Assembly (NCBI GenBank): GCA_038501625.1
Contig: JAZAYU010000368.1
Coordinates: 1 to 64,000 of the forward strand
DNA length: 64,000 bases
Direction: 5' to 3'
From: Corbicula japonica
Taxonomy: Eukaryota > Mollusca > Bivalvia > Venerida > Cyrenidae
Under the pieces are notes generated by a model. The model was not told the DNA's origin. It was given only the letters and a program-made list of their open reading frames with translations, and ran no database searches. Below are positions 44,061 to 56,245 of the stretch, piece after piece. How positions within the stretch are numbered: position 1 is the stretch's first letter; each line of letters begins with the position of its first letter. A program made the position numbers and the translations under genes.

Positions 44061-46078
44061 AAAAAAGACGCATATGTGATGTTTATTTATGATACATGTA
44101 ATATGAGAGTCGCCACACTACAAAGCAACTGATTGGAGTTGCTTGCCTTTATCAAAGGCATGTCCCACACAGTTTCAAAGAAATCTTTTGAATAATCAAG
44201 ATCCTATTGGTATTCTTGTGTTGTGTCCTGGTCCAACGCCAGTTACAGATGCATCTGTACTGGAATAATGTTCTACAGATACACCTATAATTAACAGGTG
44301 CATTTCAACGGTGCACCTATAGTTTATTGGTCCACTTTCATCTCCGGATTTTAAACTTGTACCAAAGACATATCTGATTGCATGTTATTTTCATAATTTA
44401 ACGAATTACCTTGGAAACTGTGAGGATAAGTATTCCCGTTACCTTATTGTATATCTAAACCAAAGATGAGATGTTTAAATAAACCACATTTGACACCTTA
44501 ACCTATCAATACTTTTAGCCGATACCTGTATACCTTTTATAAGTGTCCAGTCTGTTTTTGACATCATTATTTACAAGATCTCCACAATATTTGTTAAGTT
44601 CCAAGTTATTGAATTCAGAGCGCAATAAATTATTGTAAATATATTTATTTGAATGTATTTATTTTATTTATTTCTTGTAATATGACTAGAATTTTCTCTG
44701 CAATGTGGTCATTTGAACGTTCTAGACAATTTATTAAGGAAGTAGATCAACTGTCTTTGATATGTTCAGAATGTATGCTCAACATTAAAATAAATCTAAC
44801 ACTGCACCTTTCACCCATCTTCCCAGAATCAGCCTGACAAGCTATGTGAAGTTTGGTTTGAAATAAAAACAGAATGTGTTTTGAAACTAATATTGTTGAC
44901 ATGTTATATGTTTGCTTCTATGGTTATGTTGAGAATTCTAGCCATTCCAGTTCGTTGAAAGTTAAATGTTTGTTAAAGCTTATATGGAATATGGAAATAT
45001 TATTAAAAATCAAAACTGAAACAGATCTGTTGTTTCTTATCCATCCAAATTAGTCTCAATGTTCTGTCGTGACACTTAAAAATTTCTCATAAGTTTAATT
45101 AAATCGAATCGATATTTTATCACATTTTATCGAGTAATGAAAAAAAATTGGGTTGTATAAATACCGAAGGGCTTCATGCTTACTTTTACCAGCCCGTTGA
45201 AAATGTTGTTCATATTTCAATGAATAGATAAAATATCGATTTAGATCTCATAGATACACTTCTAAATAATCTCAATGCTTACCAAAATATTGAGGAGAAT
45301 ATGAGATATCACGATATTTTTGAATGGATGTTGGAATATCCACGTTGAAGACAACGCGAATGGCGTCACGCTTTTTTTCACATCAACTCGTAAAATGTGC
45401 GTGCGCAACGACGTCACAAGACACCATTTTTATCGCCCATATGAGCATTATAATACTGACAACAAGGATTTCATTTTAAGACAGAAATCAAATTTTTATT
45501 CCTTTATCACATATTTACGCGACTTGGAAGTTCAAGGACAAACACAGTTTTACAAATATCTCATTTTCTTTACATTTGTTGGACTTAAAAGACATATAAT
45601 TAAAATATTGTTGCCAGTTTATGATTTAAGACAAAGTGGTGCGATATCATAAAGATCCGTGATTTATGGCGGATATCGAACTGACGAACGTATAAACGAT
45701 CTAACGAAGCTTGTAGTGTGTTCACATATTGTATCGGGAGACTATACGCTGCTGATCATGGAATGGAAGTAATCTGAAATTTTCCGCGTTAAAGGTTCCG
45801 TGTTAACCGCCATATGCACACACTCGTTTGCGATGGATCGATATTGGTACTGTGTACTTGTGTAGATATTGAGCTGCTCTCAACTCTGTGCTAAGTTGCG
45901 TGTTGGGTACCATACATTTCCATTACTGCCGTGAACCGAGATCCTGCAATATTTTTATTTTTGTCATGATACTATGAACAGCTATAAGCATGCACATAAA
46001 TAGTGTTGCAGTCACTCTAGTAAAAATGACCAAGAAGGAGTTACAGTACTGTGAACGTTTAATGTTACAAGCAAAACG
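44061..46078. other. intergenic sequence, possible distal 3' UTR
   Basis: AATAAA signals occur near 44477, 44624 and 44863 and could serve the SERTA gene, but nothing here decides. The open frame at 45320-45652 (110 codons) lacks recognisable motifs or splice context. Confidence 0.3.
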
Positions 46079-46170
46079 CACGATATACGGACGCACGATA
46101 CACGATATACGGACGCACAATACACGATAGACCGACGCACGATACACGATATACCCACTATACACTATAC
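46079..46170. repeat. 22-bp tandem repeat (about four units)
   Basis: The unit CACGATATACGGACGCACGATA repeats with drift into CACTATA phrases by 46170. Related single motifs (GGACGCACGATACGCG) reappear at about 46290. Confidence 0.8.
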
Positions 46171-46954
46171 ACAATGCACTATAGACGTTGCACGATATGC
46201 AATAAACCTTTATGACATACGTAAAACGGTCTACCTAGACATTTATAGAAAATAGTCTTTGCGCAGAAAATGGTGTTTGCACGTTATGCGGACGCACGAT
46301 ACGCGTTAGACGGATGCACAGAGGGGCGCAGGATAGACGCAAATTTTGTAACCTTAAACATTCATAGTACTGTACAAAGCCTCTAGATGTCTAGACATTT
46401 AACGAATGTAAGACGTCGGAAAGAGTGGGTGGCATAATGAATAAAAAATATGCTTACAACAGACATGAGAAACGTTTGGCCTTTATCTTGCGGTTAAACT
46501 TCGAAAACAGTCAAATGCGTGCGTGCATTAAATCCCAGTAATATATATTGATAAAAATGTAGGCGTCATTAAAATGACTGCATGCATCTTAGCATTGAAA
46601 ATAGCTTCATTCGCCTTGATGCATTAGAAATAATATGGTGCATTGTCATCGAAAACAAGTGAAATGTTAAGAGGTAAACATAACATGCGTGAGCGTTTAT
46701 TATATGTTAAACTGTTACATAGTGTAACAACAAACAAAAGGTTAACTAAGGTTGACTTTAACTTCATGATGAACCACAAGCAATTTTTGTGACAGCTTAA
46801 TTTTCCGTGTAAAGAAAGCACTCCATTTCATTGTTGTTGTTGTTCGTGTTGTTGTTGTTGTATTATACCTGCGTGCTAATTTTCTTAGTACGACTAATTT
46901 ATACTTATAATTTCGGTAAAAGCTGTCGGTTGTTCGAATTGCTTTAGTTACAAC

Positions 46955-47240
46955 GAAAAGGGGTAGGTCAATGGTGTTTTCAGACAGCTGACGTCACTTC
47001 ATGAAATGACGTCAAAGAATTAAGCGGAGGACATTATAGTTAATCCTGTCTTGAATGACCTCTCATTAGGAACCAAAAAAAGATAGGTGGTCTTTGATAA
47101 AACAGGTGATTTTGTTTTATAAATCTGCCTGTGGGACAAAATAGGGTCTTTACTCACAAGTGGTATTTGTTGACAGGTGGTCTTTAATATGGGTTGAATT
47201 GCATTATGCATTTTGCGACTAGTAGGTGGGAAACATTGCG
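46955..47240. mobile_element. paired-CRE repeat joined to a pogo-like MITE relic
   Basis: TGACGTCA occurs at 46989 and 47007 (18 bp apart) and is followed by GAATTAAGCGGAGGACATT, as in the 35.7- and 43.3-kb MITEs. From 47050 to 47215 the phrases AGGTGGTCTTTGATAAAAC and ACAGGTGGTCTTTAATA belong to the element type at 29306-29490, probably inserted into the first. Confidence 0.6.
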
Positions 47241-47990
47241 TAGTCAAAATATGTCACAAAATCACCTTTAAGTTACAATAAACAACAGAAAAGTGTAGTT
47301 TTGTTTCTAATAATAGTAGAAACTAAAATATAAAACAATCTCGGAATAGTGTACAGATTTTTTAACAGTTTACACACATGTAAAATGCATAAAACGAAAG
47401 TTATTGCCATGAGACAAAATTGTTCAAATATATTTGTGTCACAATCTGGATAAAATGCACACTTTTAACATTTAGATTCTATAAAATAATTATATTTAAT
47501 TAAGATTGAAGATGTAAGTATCGAAAATCTAATGATAATTATTTTTTTTATAGTAAAGCAATGATAGTGCAATCATCCTCTTAAGAGTACTAAACTTGAT
47601 TTGTTTTTCACAGTTTTTGTCAAAGTAAACACAATTCTCTTCTCAGTAGGAAACTCCACTCATGATGACTTCATGAAAATTGCCTTATCTTTTGTTAATT
47701 TGATAAGTGACAATCTTACGTTCAAACAATAAGCAAGCTGCGAAGAGAGATTTGACATCGGTCGCCATAAAATAAAAACTAATAACTTCAAACCTTAATA
47801 TAGTCGTTCGGATGGGACTTAAAACCGAGGTCCAATGTAGTGGTGCTATACACCGGGCACTTAAAAGAACCAGGGACGATTCTGGAATTGGAGAGTCCTC
47901 TGTATCTTGCACTATCCTCCAAAAACCTAAAATGACTAACACTCTTCTGCAGGCGTCTCTCATATCGGCAACCGGTAGCGACGATAAATA
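47241..47990. other. intergenic sequence ending in a LINE/SINE-like 3' tail
   Basis: 47241-47680 shows nothing. 47800-47990 contains TAGTCGTTCGGATGGGACTT, AAACCGAGGTCC and GGGCACTTAAAAGAACC, a phrase order I associate with the 3' end of invertebrate LINE/SINE elements. It stops where the non-LTR RT sequence begins. The two minus-strand frames over it (47685-48042) are not genes. Confidence 0.4.
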
Positions 47991-50900
47991 AATGGAAATA
48001 CAAACAAACATCAAACCTTGGTTTAATAGAAACTGCCACCAATTAAGAAATAAATATCATATCGGTAGAAAGTTATACAATAGAAATAAGACTATAGAAA
48101 ATAAAACCCTTTTAAAAATATCAGCAAAGAATACAAAGATTCAGTTAATAAATCACATACTATTTACAAATTAAATAATGCCCGAAAAATCCGAAATTTA
48201 AAAACAAACAATTCAAAGGAGTTTTGGAAAATAATAAATTCAGTTGATAAAAACAAACAACAACCACAAGTTAAACTCGATGACTTTTACAATTTTTTAG
48301 AGAGGTAAACAGTGACCAACCAAATAATGATGACACACACGAAGAAATAAATATTGACCAAATTATAAACAATATTGATGATCTTAACCAGGAGCTTAAC
48401 TACCGAATCAATGATGACGAAATACTAAAATGCGTAAAAAACCTTAAAAACAGTAAAGGTCCTGGCATAGACAATATTCTAAATGAACATATTAAAATTT
48501 CGTTGACCACCATGTTGCCAATCTACAACAAACTTTTTTTATTATTCTTGATAAAGGTATTTTCCCTGAGAAATGGACCCAGGGTATTATACTGACTATT
48601 TACAAAAATAAAGGGAATATAAACTCACCTGAAAATTACCGACCGATCACCCTCTTAAGTTGTCTTTGGAAACTTTTTACTGCAATTATTAATATAGGTT
48701 AAATAAATATTGCGAAGCGTTTAATATTATAAACATTTGTCAAGCAGGCTTCCGAAAAAATCATTCAACTATTGATAACATATTCATAATACAATGTCTT
48801 TTTCATTATTAAAAGTTCAAAAGAAAAAACTCTACTGCGCATTTATTGATTTTAAACAGGCTTTTGATACTGTGTGCAGACAAGGAATGTGGTATAAACT
48901 ACTTCAAAATAATATTAATGGCAAGTGTTTTAAAGTTATTAAGAATATGTATGAAAATATAAAGTCATGTGTTAAAACAAATCAAGGTTATACCAGCTTT
49001 TTCCCAAGTCTAATCGGTGTCCGCCAAGGCGAGAACCTCTCCCCCATTCTCTTCTCTATATATTTAAATGACCTTGAATCCCACTTCTGTAACAAAGATG
49101 CAAATGGTATTGTATTTAATACAACTCAAGACGATCTTAGATTGTATCTAAAACTTTTGTTTTATTATACGCTGACGATACCGTTCTACTAGGCAATACA
49201 GCTAGCGACCTACAGACAAACTTAAATTACTTTGAAGAATATTGCAGAAAATGGAAACTTACTATCAATACAAGTAAAACAAAAATTGTTATATTCGGTA
49301 CTCGTGTGTGAAACTTTAACTATACATTTAAATTTAGAGGTGAAGAATTAGAAATTGTAAATGAATACAAATATCTAGGTATTTAATTATCCAGAACAGG
49401 TAATTATTTAAACGCAAAAAGACAAATTTCACTTCAAGAAAACAAAGCAATGTTCATGTTATTGAAAAAATCCGATCGCTTGACCTACCGTATGACCTTC
49501 AAGTTAAACTTTTTATTAAAACTATCAAACCCATTTTACTTTATGGTAGTAAATTATGGGGATTTGGAGATCTAAAAATGCTTGAGAAAATTCAGCTTAA
49601 ATTCTTCAAAAATATTTTTTATTTGAAACAATCAACCCCTTCACATATGATCTATGGAGAACTTGGTATTCTTCCTTTACAGGAAGAAGCCAAAATACGA
49701 ATGATATCATATTGGTGTAGAGTATCTGACGTGACACAAAATAAATTGTCAAATCAAATATATTCACATATACTCTCATTGAATAGAGAAGGAATATTGA
49801 ATTCGAAATGGTTAAATTGTATCAAAGCTTTAATTCAAAGTAACGGATTTTTAATGTATGGACAAATCAAAACTACTTCAACAAAAAATGGTTCTATATG
49901 GCCTTTAAACAAAAATCAAAGATCAATACATTCAAACATGGAATGATCTTATTAATAACTCGTCTAGCAGTATAACTTATAAGATGGTAAAACATGAATT
50001 CAAACTAAACGAATATTTTTCTCTAATTCCTAACTATTTCTGTAAATTATTAACAGCTTTTCGAACGAGAAATCACAAATTACCAATAGAAGTAGGCAGG
50101 TGGTACAGCATCCCAATAAACCTCAGAACATGTCCATTCTGTAATGACAGAAACTATTTAGGTGATGGAATACACTATATATTAGAATGTAAACATTTTT
50201 ATGATGAAAGAAAAAACTTCATAAAGCCATACTATTATAAAAGACCAAAACACGCTAAAATTCGAACAACTATTTAACTCGAAGAATAGGAAAGGACTTA
50301 TCAATGTGGCTAAATTAATAAACATTGTAACTAAAAAATTTAGATAAACCTACAAAAAACAAAGTCTAAAATTTTATTGATTCTTGCCGCTTGTTTGCAT
50401 TATTCTTTACCGTTGCGGACAGTTCACCTTGTTCAGTCTTAATGTTTATTAATTTATAACAAGGTGGAATCGTCTGAAATGTAATACTCGATATTAAAAT
50501 GTGTATATAGAAAATGTCGGCCTTACATGTTTGCTTTCGGTTAAGGTCGGCCATAGTTCATTTTTTAATAAAACATTGTTAAAATCCATTATGTAGGAAA
50601 TTATTATGTAAAATTGTATATGGAAGTAACTGTTTTCCATGTATTTTGTTAATGCATATGATGTGTATAAATGTGTGAGAGTATGTATATTTATAAGCTG
50701 TGGGATCGATTTGCCAGAGTCCCATTTTTCGTCCCTTTATTTATTATGTTATTTTGCTATGCTATGTTAATGTACTAGTGTTAAATTTATATTACCATTG
50801 TATTGCACTTACCCCGAGGACATAGACTCGTCTACCTCCTACTCGAGTTCAACCCAACAAAAGAAAACACAGTTTAGGTCCTTTTCTCTTCTTTGCGTAG

Positions 50901-51290
50901 ATTATAATTAACTGTAATACTTACTGTTATTACGCATTTAAATCAATAATACTTGTACTAAATTCCATTTCTTGCCACTCTAAATTGTTCACCGTACTGA
51001 TTTTTCATTTGCATTATCTGACACGTGTAATCTGCATTCTATACTCATACCGTGTATTGAAACACACAGAGGTGACCGGTGACAGTTGTGTAGATAGCGC
51101 GAGCTTTCCGCTCGACTGACGCGGGCCATCAACGAAGTAAAATTCGCTCTTTCTTGGGTTGTCCTCTTGTAAAATAAACTAATTATACGTACCGTGATCG
51201 GAATAAGAATATTGTTTTATGTATATATGTTCTCATGTTTATGTTTGTACATACTGAGAAAAAAGGTAATAAACTTGGAAACTTGGCTAT
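47991..51290 (+). pseudogene. 5'-truncated non-LTR retrotransposon (LINE) with broken reverse transcriptase
   Basis: Homology starts in the endonuclease-RT linker (KPWFNRNCHQLRNKY, 48015) and runs through RT blocks. A block contains NLKNSKGPGIDNI (48440), ENYRPITLLS (48630), FIDFKQAFDTVCRQGMW (48845) and GVRQGENLSPILFSIYLNDL (49015). The catalytic YADD (49168-49179) sits one frame away from the preceding block, and NEYKYLGI follows near 49360. The C-terminal part carries a CPFC...H..EC zinc-knuckle-like motif (50135-50200) and ends with NVAKLINIVTKKFR at 50347. Several frameshifts and in-frame stops (for example near 48305, 48700, 49165, 49315 and 49385) make it dead. A long 3' UTR ends in AATAAACTTGGAAACTTGG at about 51270-51290, a CR1/L2-like style of end. 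The endonuclease domain is absent, consistent with 5' truncation on insertion. Clade assignment is tentative. Confidence 0.88.
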
Positions 51291-51901
51291 AAACTTATCT
51301 AATTTCGAAGCCATCAGCAAAAGTCATGTGCTATGGTACATTTGTGCACGACAAATCGTCGAAAGACGCTTGATTGATTACGACACTTGACGGAAGGGAC
51401 ATGGTAGAATGCGACAGATTAAAGAAATGACAGTTGATAGAATTGTATGTCCGTCGAAATTTGTCGAAAACTTTCGGTGAGTGTTCGAAAACTCCAAGGA
51501 TTGAAAATGAAAGAAAAAGCGGGGTATAAAAGGTGTACCGGAAGTACTGCTGAACGGCTAGTTCTAAAATGCGGTCCCGATTGAACTTGATTTACTTAAA
51601 GAAGATACCGTAACATCTTACACAGTTCACAGCAATTCTAGAAACGAGTAAAAATGACATAAGATGCATGGCCCAAAATGAATCTAAAACAAAATATTAA
51701 AAAGAATTAGGGGCAATTAATTGTTTCAGCAACTCGTTGTTTTTATTCTGCCTGTTAGAAGTTAATAATAAATAATTCTGAGGACAGCATCTGTCATGAG
51801 TAAAGTACAGCGCATATTAAAACTTGTACTTGTAACCAATTTAAGCAATTAAGCTTTTTTTCAGATTGAGGTATCGTATGTAATATTGAACGTCAATTTT
51901 G
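51291..51901. other. intergenic sequence, nothing supported
   Basis: No frame, RNA gene or repeat recognised between the LINE end and the start of the segmental duplication. Confidence 0.4.
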
Positions 51902-52199
51902 CTGACATTTAGTATGACTTAACGGTCTAGCTTTCTTGAACAGTTCTGAACTCTTAAAATATTTTCGTAAGTTACTGAACTTTGCAAACACAACGAACAA
52001 ATGCCTCCACAACAAAACGAACGTTTGATTTCTGGTCACCAACAGAAATTAATTATGAATTTGAATTGCATGTAATTATAAATATGAATAATGAATTTGG
52101 AGTATTTCTTCACTACTTTAGCTAAGAAATGTGATGCTGTTCATGTTGTTACGATAAAGGCTGAACACTCATGTTGGCTTTAACACACACTATTATCAT

Positions 52200-52286
52200 C
52201 CCGGCTAGCTCATTCGGTAAAGTGCTCGGAGTTTCGTGGCAAGGCGCTGTCGCCGTACGGTACAGGTTAGATTCCAATTACGGGCA
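52200..52286 (+). pseudogene. tRNA-like sequence (copy 1)
   Basis: An 87-nt segment with A-box-like TAGCTCATTCGGTAAAGTGC and a damaged B box (GGTTAGATTCCAA), bounded by CCCG and CGGG that can pair. Long spacing between the boxes resembles a class II tRNA or a tRNA-derived SINE head. It shares CCCGGCTAGCTCA and CTGTCGCCGTACGGT with the minus-strand repeats at 26205, 37505 and 60775. Confidence 0.6.
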
Positions 52287-52610
52287 ATTTAGCATTTTAG
52301 TTTATTGGCCTATTTGTATAATAAACAATCATTAAGGGCAATAAAATGTTATAAACAAGTGCAAAATAATGAAATTATTAGAATGCTTTTTATTGAATAT
52401 AAATTACACAAACCCAAAAAGAATGACACATGACTGTGAGTACGCTGGGATAAAAAAGGATCTAAAGTTCAATCAATGTAGTTGACCTACCCAAAACAGA
52501 GGTATATTTAACTTGGCAGCCTCTTGTTTGTTAAATCTAAGCTGTGTTTAATTCATTTAACTAGTCAAAAACCAACTTCTTGACACCTTACCACTTAGAG
52601 TTAAAGAAGA

Positions 52611-52815
52611 TATAGCGGGTTAGTCCACAAGAGGAGTATAAAAAGCTATAGGGGGTTAGTCCACAAGAGGAGTAGAATAAGCTTTAGCCGGTTAGTCCAC
52701 AAGAGGAGTATAAAAAGCTATAGCGGGTTAGTCCACAAGAGGAGTATAAAAAGCTATAGCGGGTTAGTCCACAAGAGGAGTATAAAAAGATATCGCTGGT
52801 TAGTCCACAAGAGGA
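52611..52815. repeat. 36-bp minisatellite (about six units)
   Basis: The unit is AGCGGGTTAGTCCACAAGAG plus GAGTATAAAAAGCTAT. Six units with a few substitutions (GCTTTAGCC, GATATCGCT). The second copy of the duplication has about 13 units. Confidence 0.93.
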
Positions 52816-52962
52816 AAGTCTCAGAGTCTTAAAATATCTAACTAGTGCTGAGGAGCAGCTCAGAGTATCAAAAGTGACTGTGGTTGGCTAGTTCGTGCGA
52901 GAAGACTAAACTATACAAGGTTGCTCTGACCAGCTAGTTCGTTGAGGGCTCAACTGTACTAA

Positions 52963-53322
52963 ATGGCTGTGACCGGTTGGTTCTTTGGAGGCCATGGATA
53001 TGACCTGCCTTCAAGAAAATGTTCAATTGTAACACTTAAACGTGAACACAACGAAATTATATGTAATGGCAAAAACGCGTCAGAATTTCTAGATTCGTAC
53101 CGTGACATATTACCCCCACACCTTGGAAATTCGTCCTCGAATTCCAGAGGGTACTTTATAATAACAATTGCAGGCGTCTTAGACTTAACCAAGCGATGCT
53201 GTCACGGCCGCAGGTTAGGCGCCATTATCGCAGGGTTGCCCCGGCTTATAAGATGTAAAAAACAATGTTTAGCAAAAACGTCAAGAGCACCGTTTCTAAA
53301 CTCGATCAATGATGATGTCTAG
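52963..53322 (+). other. 119-codon open frame in duplication copy 1, partly unique
   Basis: The frame from ATG at 52963 to TAG at 53320 crosses ordinary duplicated sequence at both ends. A ~150-bp stretch (53060-53260) has no counterpart in copy 2 and encodes NSRGYFIITIAGVLDLTKRC plus a basic tail. It may be a short insertion carrying a fragment of another gene, or material deleted from copy 2. No family recognised. The frame is not preserved in copy 2, which argues against a gene. Confidence 0.2.
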
Positions 53323-53900
53323 CCTGTTATAATGTTCTTTGAATTATCCGGTATTTGGGTTAAAATTGTTCCATATAAGCAATTTAGTATACCAGTATGT
53401 GCTATCAAGGTAAAGGTTACAAGTACTAAAATAGAATTGCGGTTTCATCATTGTTAGATTGTCAGGCGAAGTGCAATTTGAAGATAGCTTGGTACCACGT
53501 AATATGGGAAAACATTTAATTTATAAAGTCAAGAGCACCGTCAAAAATCGAAAAATTATGTCTAGTCTATGACATCAATAGTTTGGGTTCATTGTTTTAT
53601 ATAACAAAGCAATTTTTGCACGCAAACTTGTCTGTCATATCAAGGTCAAGGTTTCAATTACTAAAAATAGAATTGTGGTTTCATCCTTATTACCTTGCCA
53701 GGCGATGTGATGACTGAAGACCACTTGATGAAATATTGTATGCAAAAGCATGTTTAGCATTAAAATCAAGAGCACCTTTAATTAGATCGAAGATTATGTT
53801 AGGTCTGTGCCAGTAATTATTTGGGTTAAATGTTCTATATAACAAAGCAATTTGCTGCACGCAAACTTGTGTCTGTCGTATCAAGGTCAAGGTTTCATGT
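53280..53900. repeat. ~245-bp tandem units (three) in duplication copy 1
   Basis: Units start near 'AGTCAAGAGCACCGT' (about 53278, 53528, 53767). Each contains ATTTGGGTT, TATAACAAAGCAATTT-like and TCAAGGTCAAGGTTTCAATT phrases followed by AATAGAATTGTGGTTTCATC. Confidence 0.8.
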
Positions 53901-54494
53901 ACTAAAATAGAATTGTGGTTTCATCAGACGATGAGATGTTTGAAAATAACTTGGGTATATGCAATTTTTTACATGTTATTTATGGTACATTTCGCAAGAA
54001 TACACAGTTCCAATAAGAAACAATGATGTCCTTTGAATATTTAAAAGGTGCATGGCCACGTATCAGAACAAAAATATAAAGTACTTTTTCAAATTTATAA
54101 ACCGGTGAGGATCTTAGAAAGTCGACGTACGAGTGAATGCAACGTGTATACTCAAACCCGAAGGTGTTGCAACATTTATAAGGCAGTTAAATTCGCTCAC
54201 AACACATATCCTAAGATTGACATTTCGTATGACTTAACGGTTTAGCTTTCTTGAACAGTTCTGAACTCCTAAAATATTTTCGTAAGTTACTGAACTTTAC
54301 ATACACAATGAACAAATGCCTCCCCAACAAAACAAAAGTTTGATTTCTGATCACCAACAGAGATTAATTATACCTAATGGGATTGGAGCTTTTATAATAT
54401 TTGTTCACTACTTTAGCTAAGAAATGTGATGATGTTCATGTTGTTACGATAAAGACCGAACACTCATGTTGGCTTTAGCACACCATATTGTCAT

Positions 54495-54581
54495 CCCGGC
54501 TAGCTCATTCGGTAAAGTGCGCGGAGTTTCGTGGCAAGGCGCTGTCGCCGTATGGTACGTGTTCGATTCCCAGTACGGGCA
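54495..54581 (+). pseudogene. tRNA-like sequence (copy 2)
   Basis: Counterpart of 52200-52286 with a better B box (GTGTTCGATTCCCAG) and the same A box, ending TACGGGCA. Because the B box is closer to consensus, this copy is nearer the ancestral sequence. No TTTT directly follows; TTTTATTTT begins ~9 nt downstream. Confidence 0.6.
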
Positions 54582-54909
54582 ATATCATTTTATTTTATGA
54601 AATGGTTGTTTCTAATTTTCAATTTTATTGGCCTATTTGTATAATATACAATCATTAAAGGCAATAAAATGTTATAAACTAGTTTTAAATAATGAAATTA
54701 TTAGAATGATTTTTATTGAATATAAATTACACAAAGATCGACACATAACTATGAGTGCGCTGGGGTTAAACATGATCTAAAGTTCAATCAATGTAGTTGA
54801 CTTACTCAAAACATAGGTATATTTAACTTGGCATTCTCTGTTTCTTTAATTCTAAGTTGAGTTTAATTCATTTATCAAGTCAAAAACGAACTTCTTGACA
54901 CCTAACGAC

Positions 54910-55390
54910 TTAGAGTATAAAAAGCTAAAGCGGGTTAGTCCACAAGAGGAGTATAACAAGCTATAGCGGGTAAGTCCACACGAGGAGTATAAAAAGCTAT
55001 AGCGGGTTAGTCCACAAGAGGAGTATACAAAGCTATAGCGGGTTGGTCCACAAGAGGAGTATAAAAAGCTATAGCGGGTTAGTCCACAAAAGGAGTATAA
55101 AAAGCTATAGCGGGTTAGTCCACAAGAGGAGTATACAAAGCTATATAGCGGGTTGGTCCACAAGAGGAGTATACAAAGCTATATAGCGGGTTGGTCCACA
55201 AGAGGAGTATAAAAAGGTATAGCGGGTTAGTCCACAAAAGGAGTATAAAAAGCTATAGCGGGTTAGTCCACAAGAGGAGTATACAAAGCTATATAACGGG
55301 TTGGTCCACAAGAGGAGTATAAAAAGCTATAGCGGGTTAGTCCACAAAAGGAGTATAAAAAGCTATAGCGGGTTAGTCCACACGAGGAGA
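54910..55390. repeat. 36-bp minisatellite (about 13 units)
   Basis: Same unit as 52611-52815. Variant units (TATATAGCGGGTTGGTCC, 38 bp; CACAAAAGGAG) recur in a pattern near 55120-55210 and 55260-55310, indicating block duplications. Minus-strand frames with a YSFLYSSCGLTR motif are by-products of the 36-bp period. Confidence 0.93.
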
Positions 55391-55669
55391 GTCTCAGAGT
55401 CTTAAAATATCTAGTGCTGAGGAGCAGCTCAGAGTAACAAAAGTGACTGTGGTTGGGTAGTTCGTGCGAGAAGGGATGACTCAACTATACAAGATTGCTC
55501 TGACCAGCTAGTTCGTTGGGAGCTCAACTGTACTAAATGGCTCTGACCGGCTGGTTCACGAAAATGTTCGATTTTAACTTTTAAACGTCAACACAAAAAA
55601 TTGTATTTAATGGCACAAACTCGACTAGTGACAGAATGTTGACCTTTACGACTTATAAAACCATGTTTA

Positions 55670-56245
55670 GCTAAAAAGTCAAGAGCACCGTTTCTAAACT
55701 CGATCGATGATGATGTCTAGCCTGTTATAATGTTCTTTGCATTATCCGGTATTTGGGTTAAAATTGTTCCATATAAGCAATTTAGTATACCAGTAAGTGC
55801 TATCAAGGTCAAGGTTACAAGTACTAAAATAGAATTGCGGTTTCATCACTGTTACATTGTCAGGCGAAGTGTAATTTAAAGGTAGCTTGGTACCATTTTA
55901 TATGGAAAAAAAAACATGTTAAGTTTAAAAGTCAAGAGCACCGTTAAAAAAATCGAAGATTATGTCTAGTCTATGACATCAATAGTTTGGGTTAATTGTT
56001 TTATATAACAAAGCAATTTTTCCACGCAAACTTGTCTGTCATATCAAGGTCAAGGTTTCAATTACTAAAAATAGAATTGTGGTTTCATCCTTATTACCTT
56101 GCCAGACGATGTGATAATTGAAGACAACTTGGTAAAATGTTATATGCAAAAACATGTTTAGCTTAAAAGTCAAGATCACCTTTAATAAGATCGAAGATAA
56201 TGTCTGGATAATGTCTGGTCTGTGCCATCAATTATTTGGGTTGAA
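55670..56245. repeat. ~245-bp tandem units in duplication copy 2
   Basis: Unit starts (AGTCAAGAGCACCG and variants) at about 55676, 55930 and 56166, matching the three units of copy 1. Confidence 0.8.

Larger units (their letters stand above)
51902..53832. repeat. ~2-kb segmental duplication, copy 1
   Basis: Begins GACATTTAGTATGACTTAAC and is collinear with 54220-56245 (offset ~2.3 kb). Shared order: TTCTTGAACAGTTCTGAACT, tRNA-like sequence, CAATCATTAA.GGCAATAAAA, 36-bp array, GAGGAGCAGCTCAGAGTA, then ~245-bp tandem units. Copy 1 has fewer 36-bp units and an extra ~150 bp at about 53060-53260 that is lacking from copy 2. Confidence 0.93.
54220..56245. repeat. ~2-kb segmental duplication, copy 2
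   Basis: Collinear with 51902-53832, starting GACATTTCGTATGACTTAAC. It differs by the expanded 36-bp array, the absence of the ~150-bp segment, and scattered substitutions, so it is an older event than the near-identical 25-26 kb duplication. Confidence 0.93.

Noticed and set aside
45320..45652. 110-codon frame downstream of the SERTA gene
   Set aside because: No recognisable motif or splice partner, and it is preceded by AT-rich low-complexity sequence; chance is more likely.
54852..55484. Minus-strand repeat protein with YSFLYSSCGLTR units
   Set aside because: By-product of the 36-bp minisatellite period; unit-length variants break the frame.
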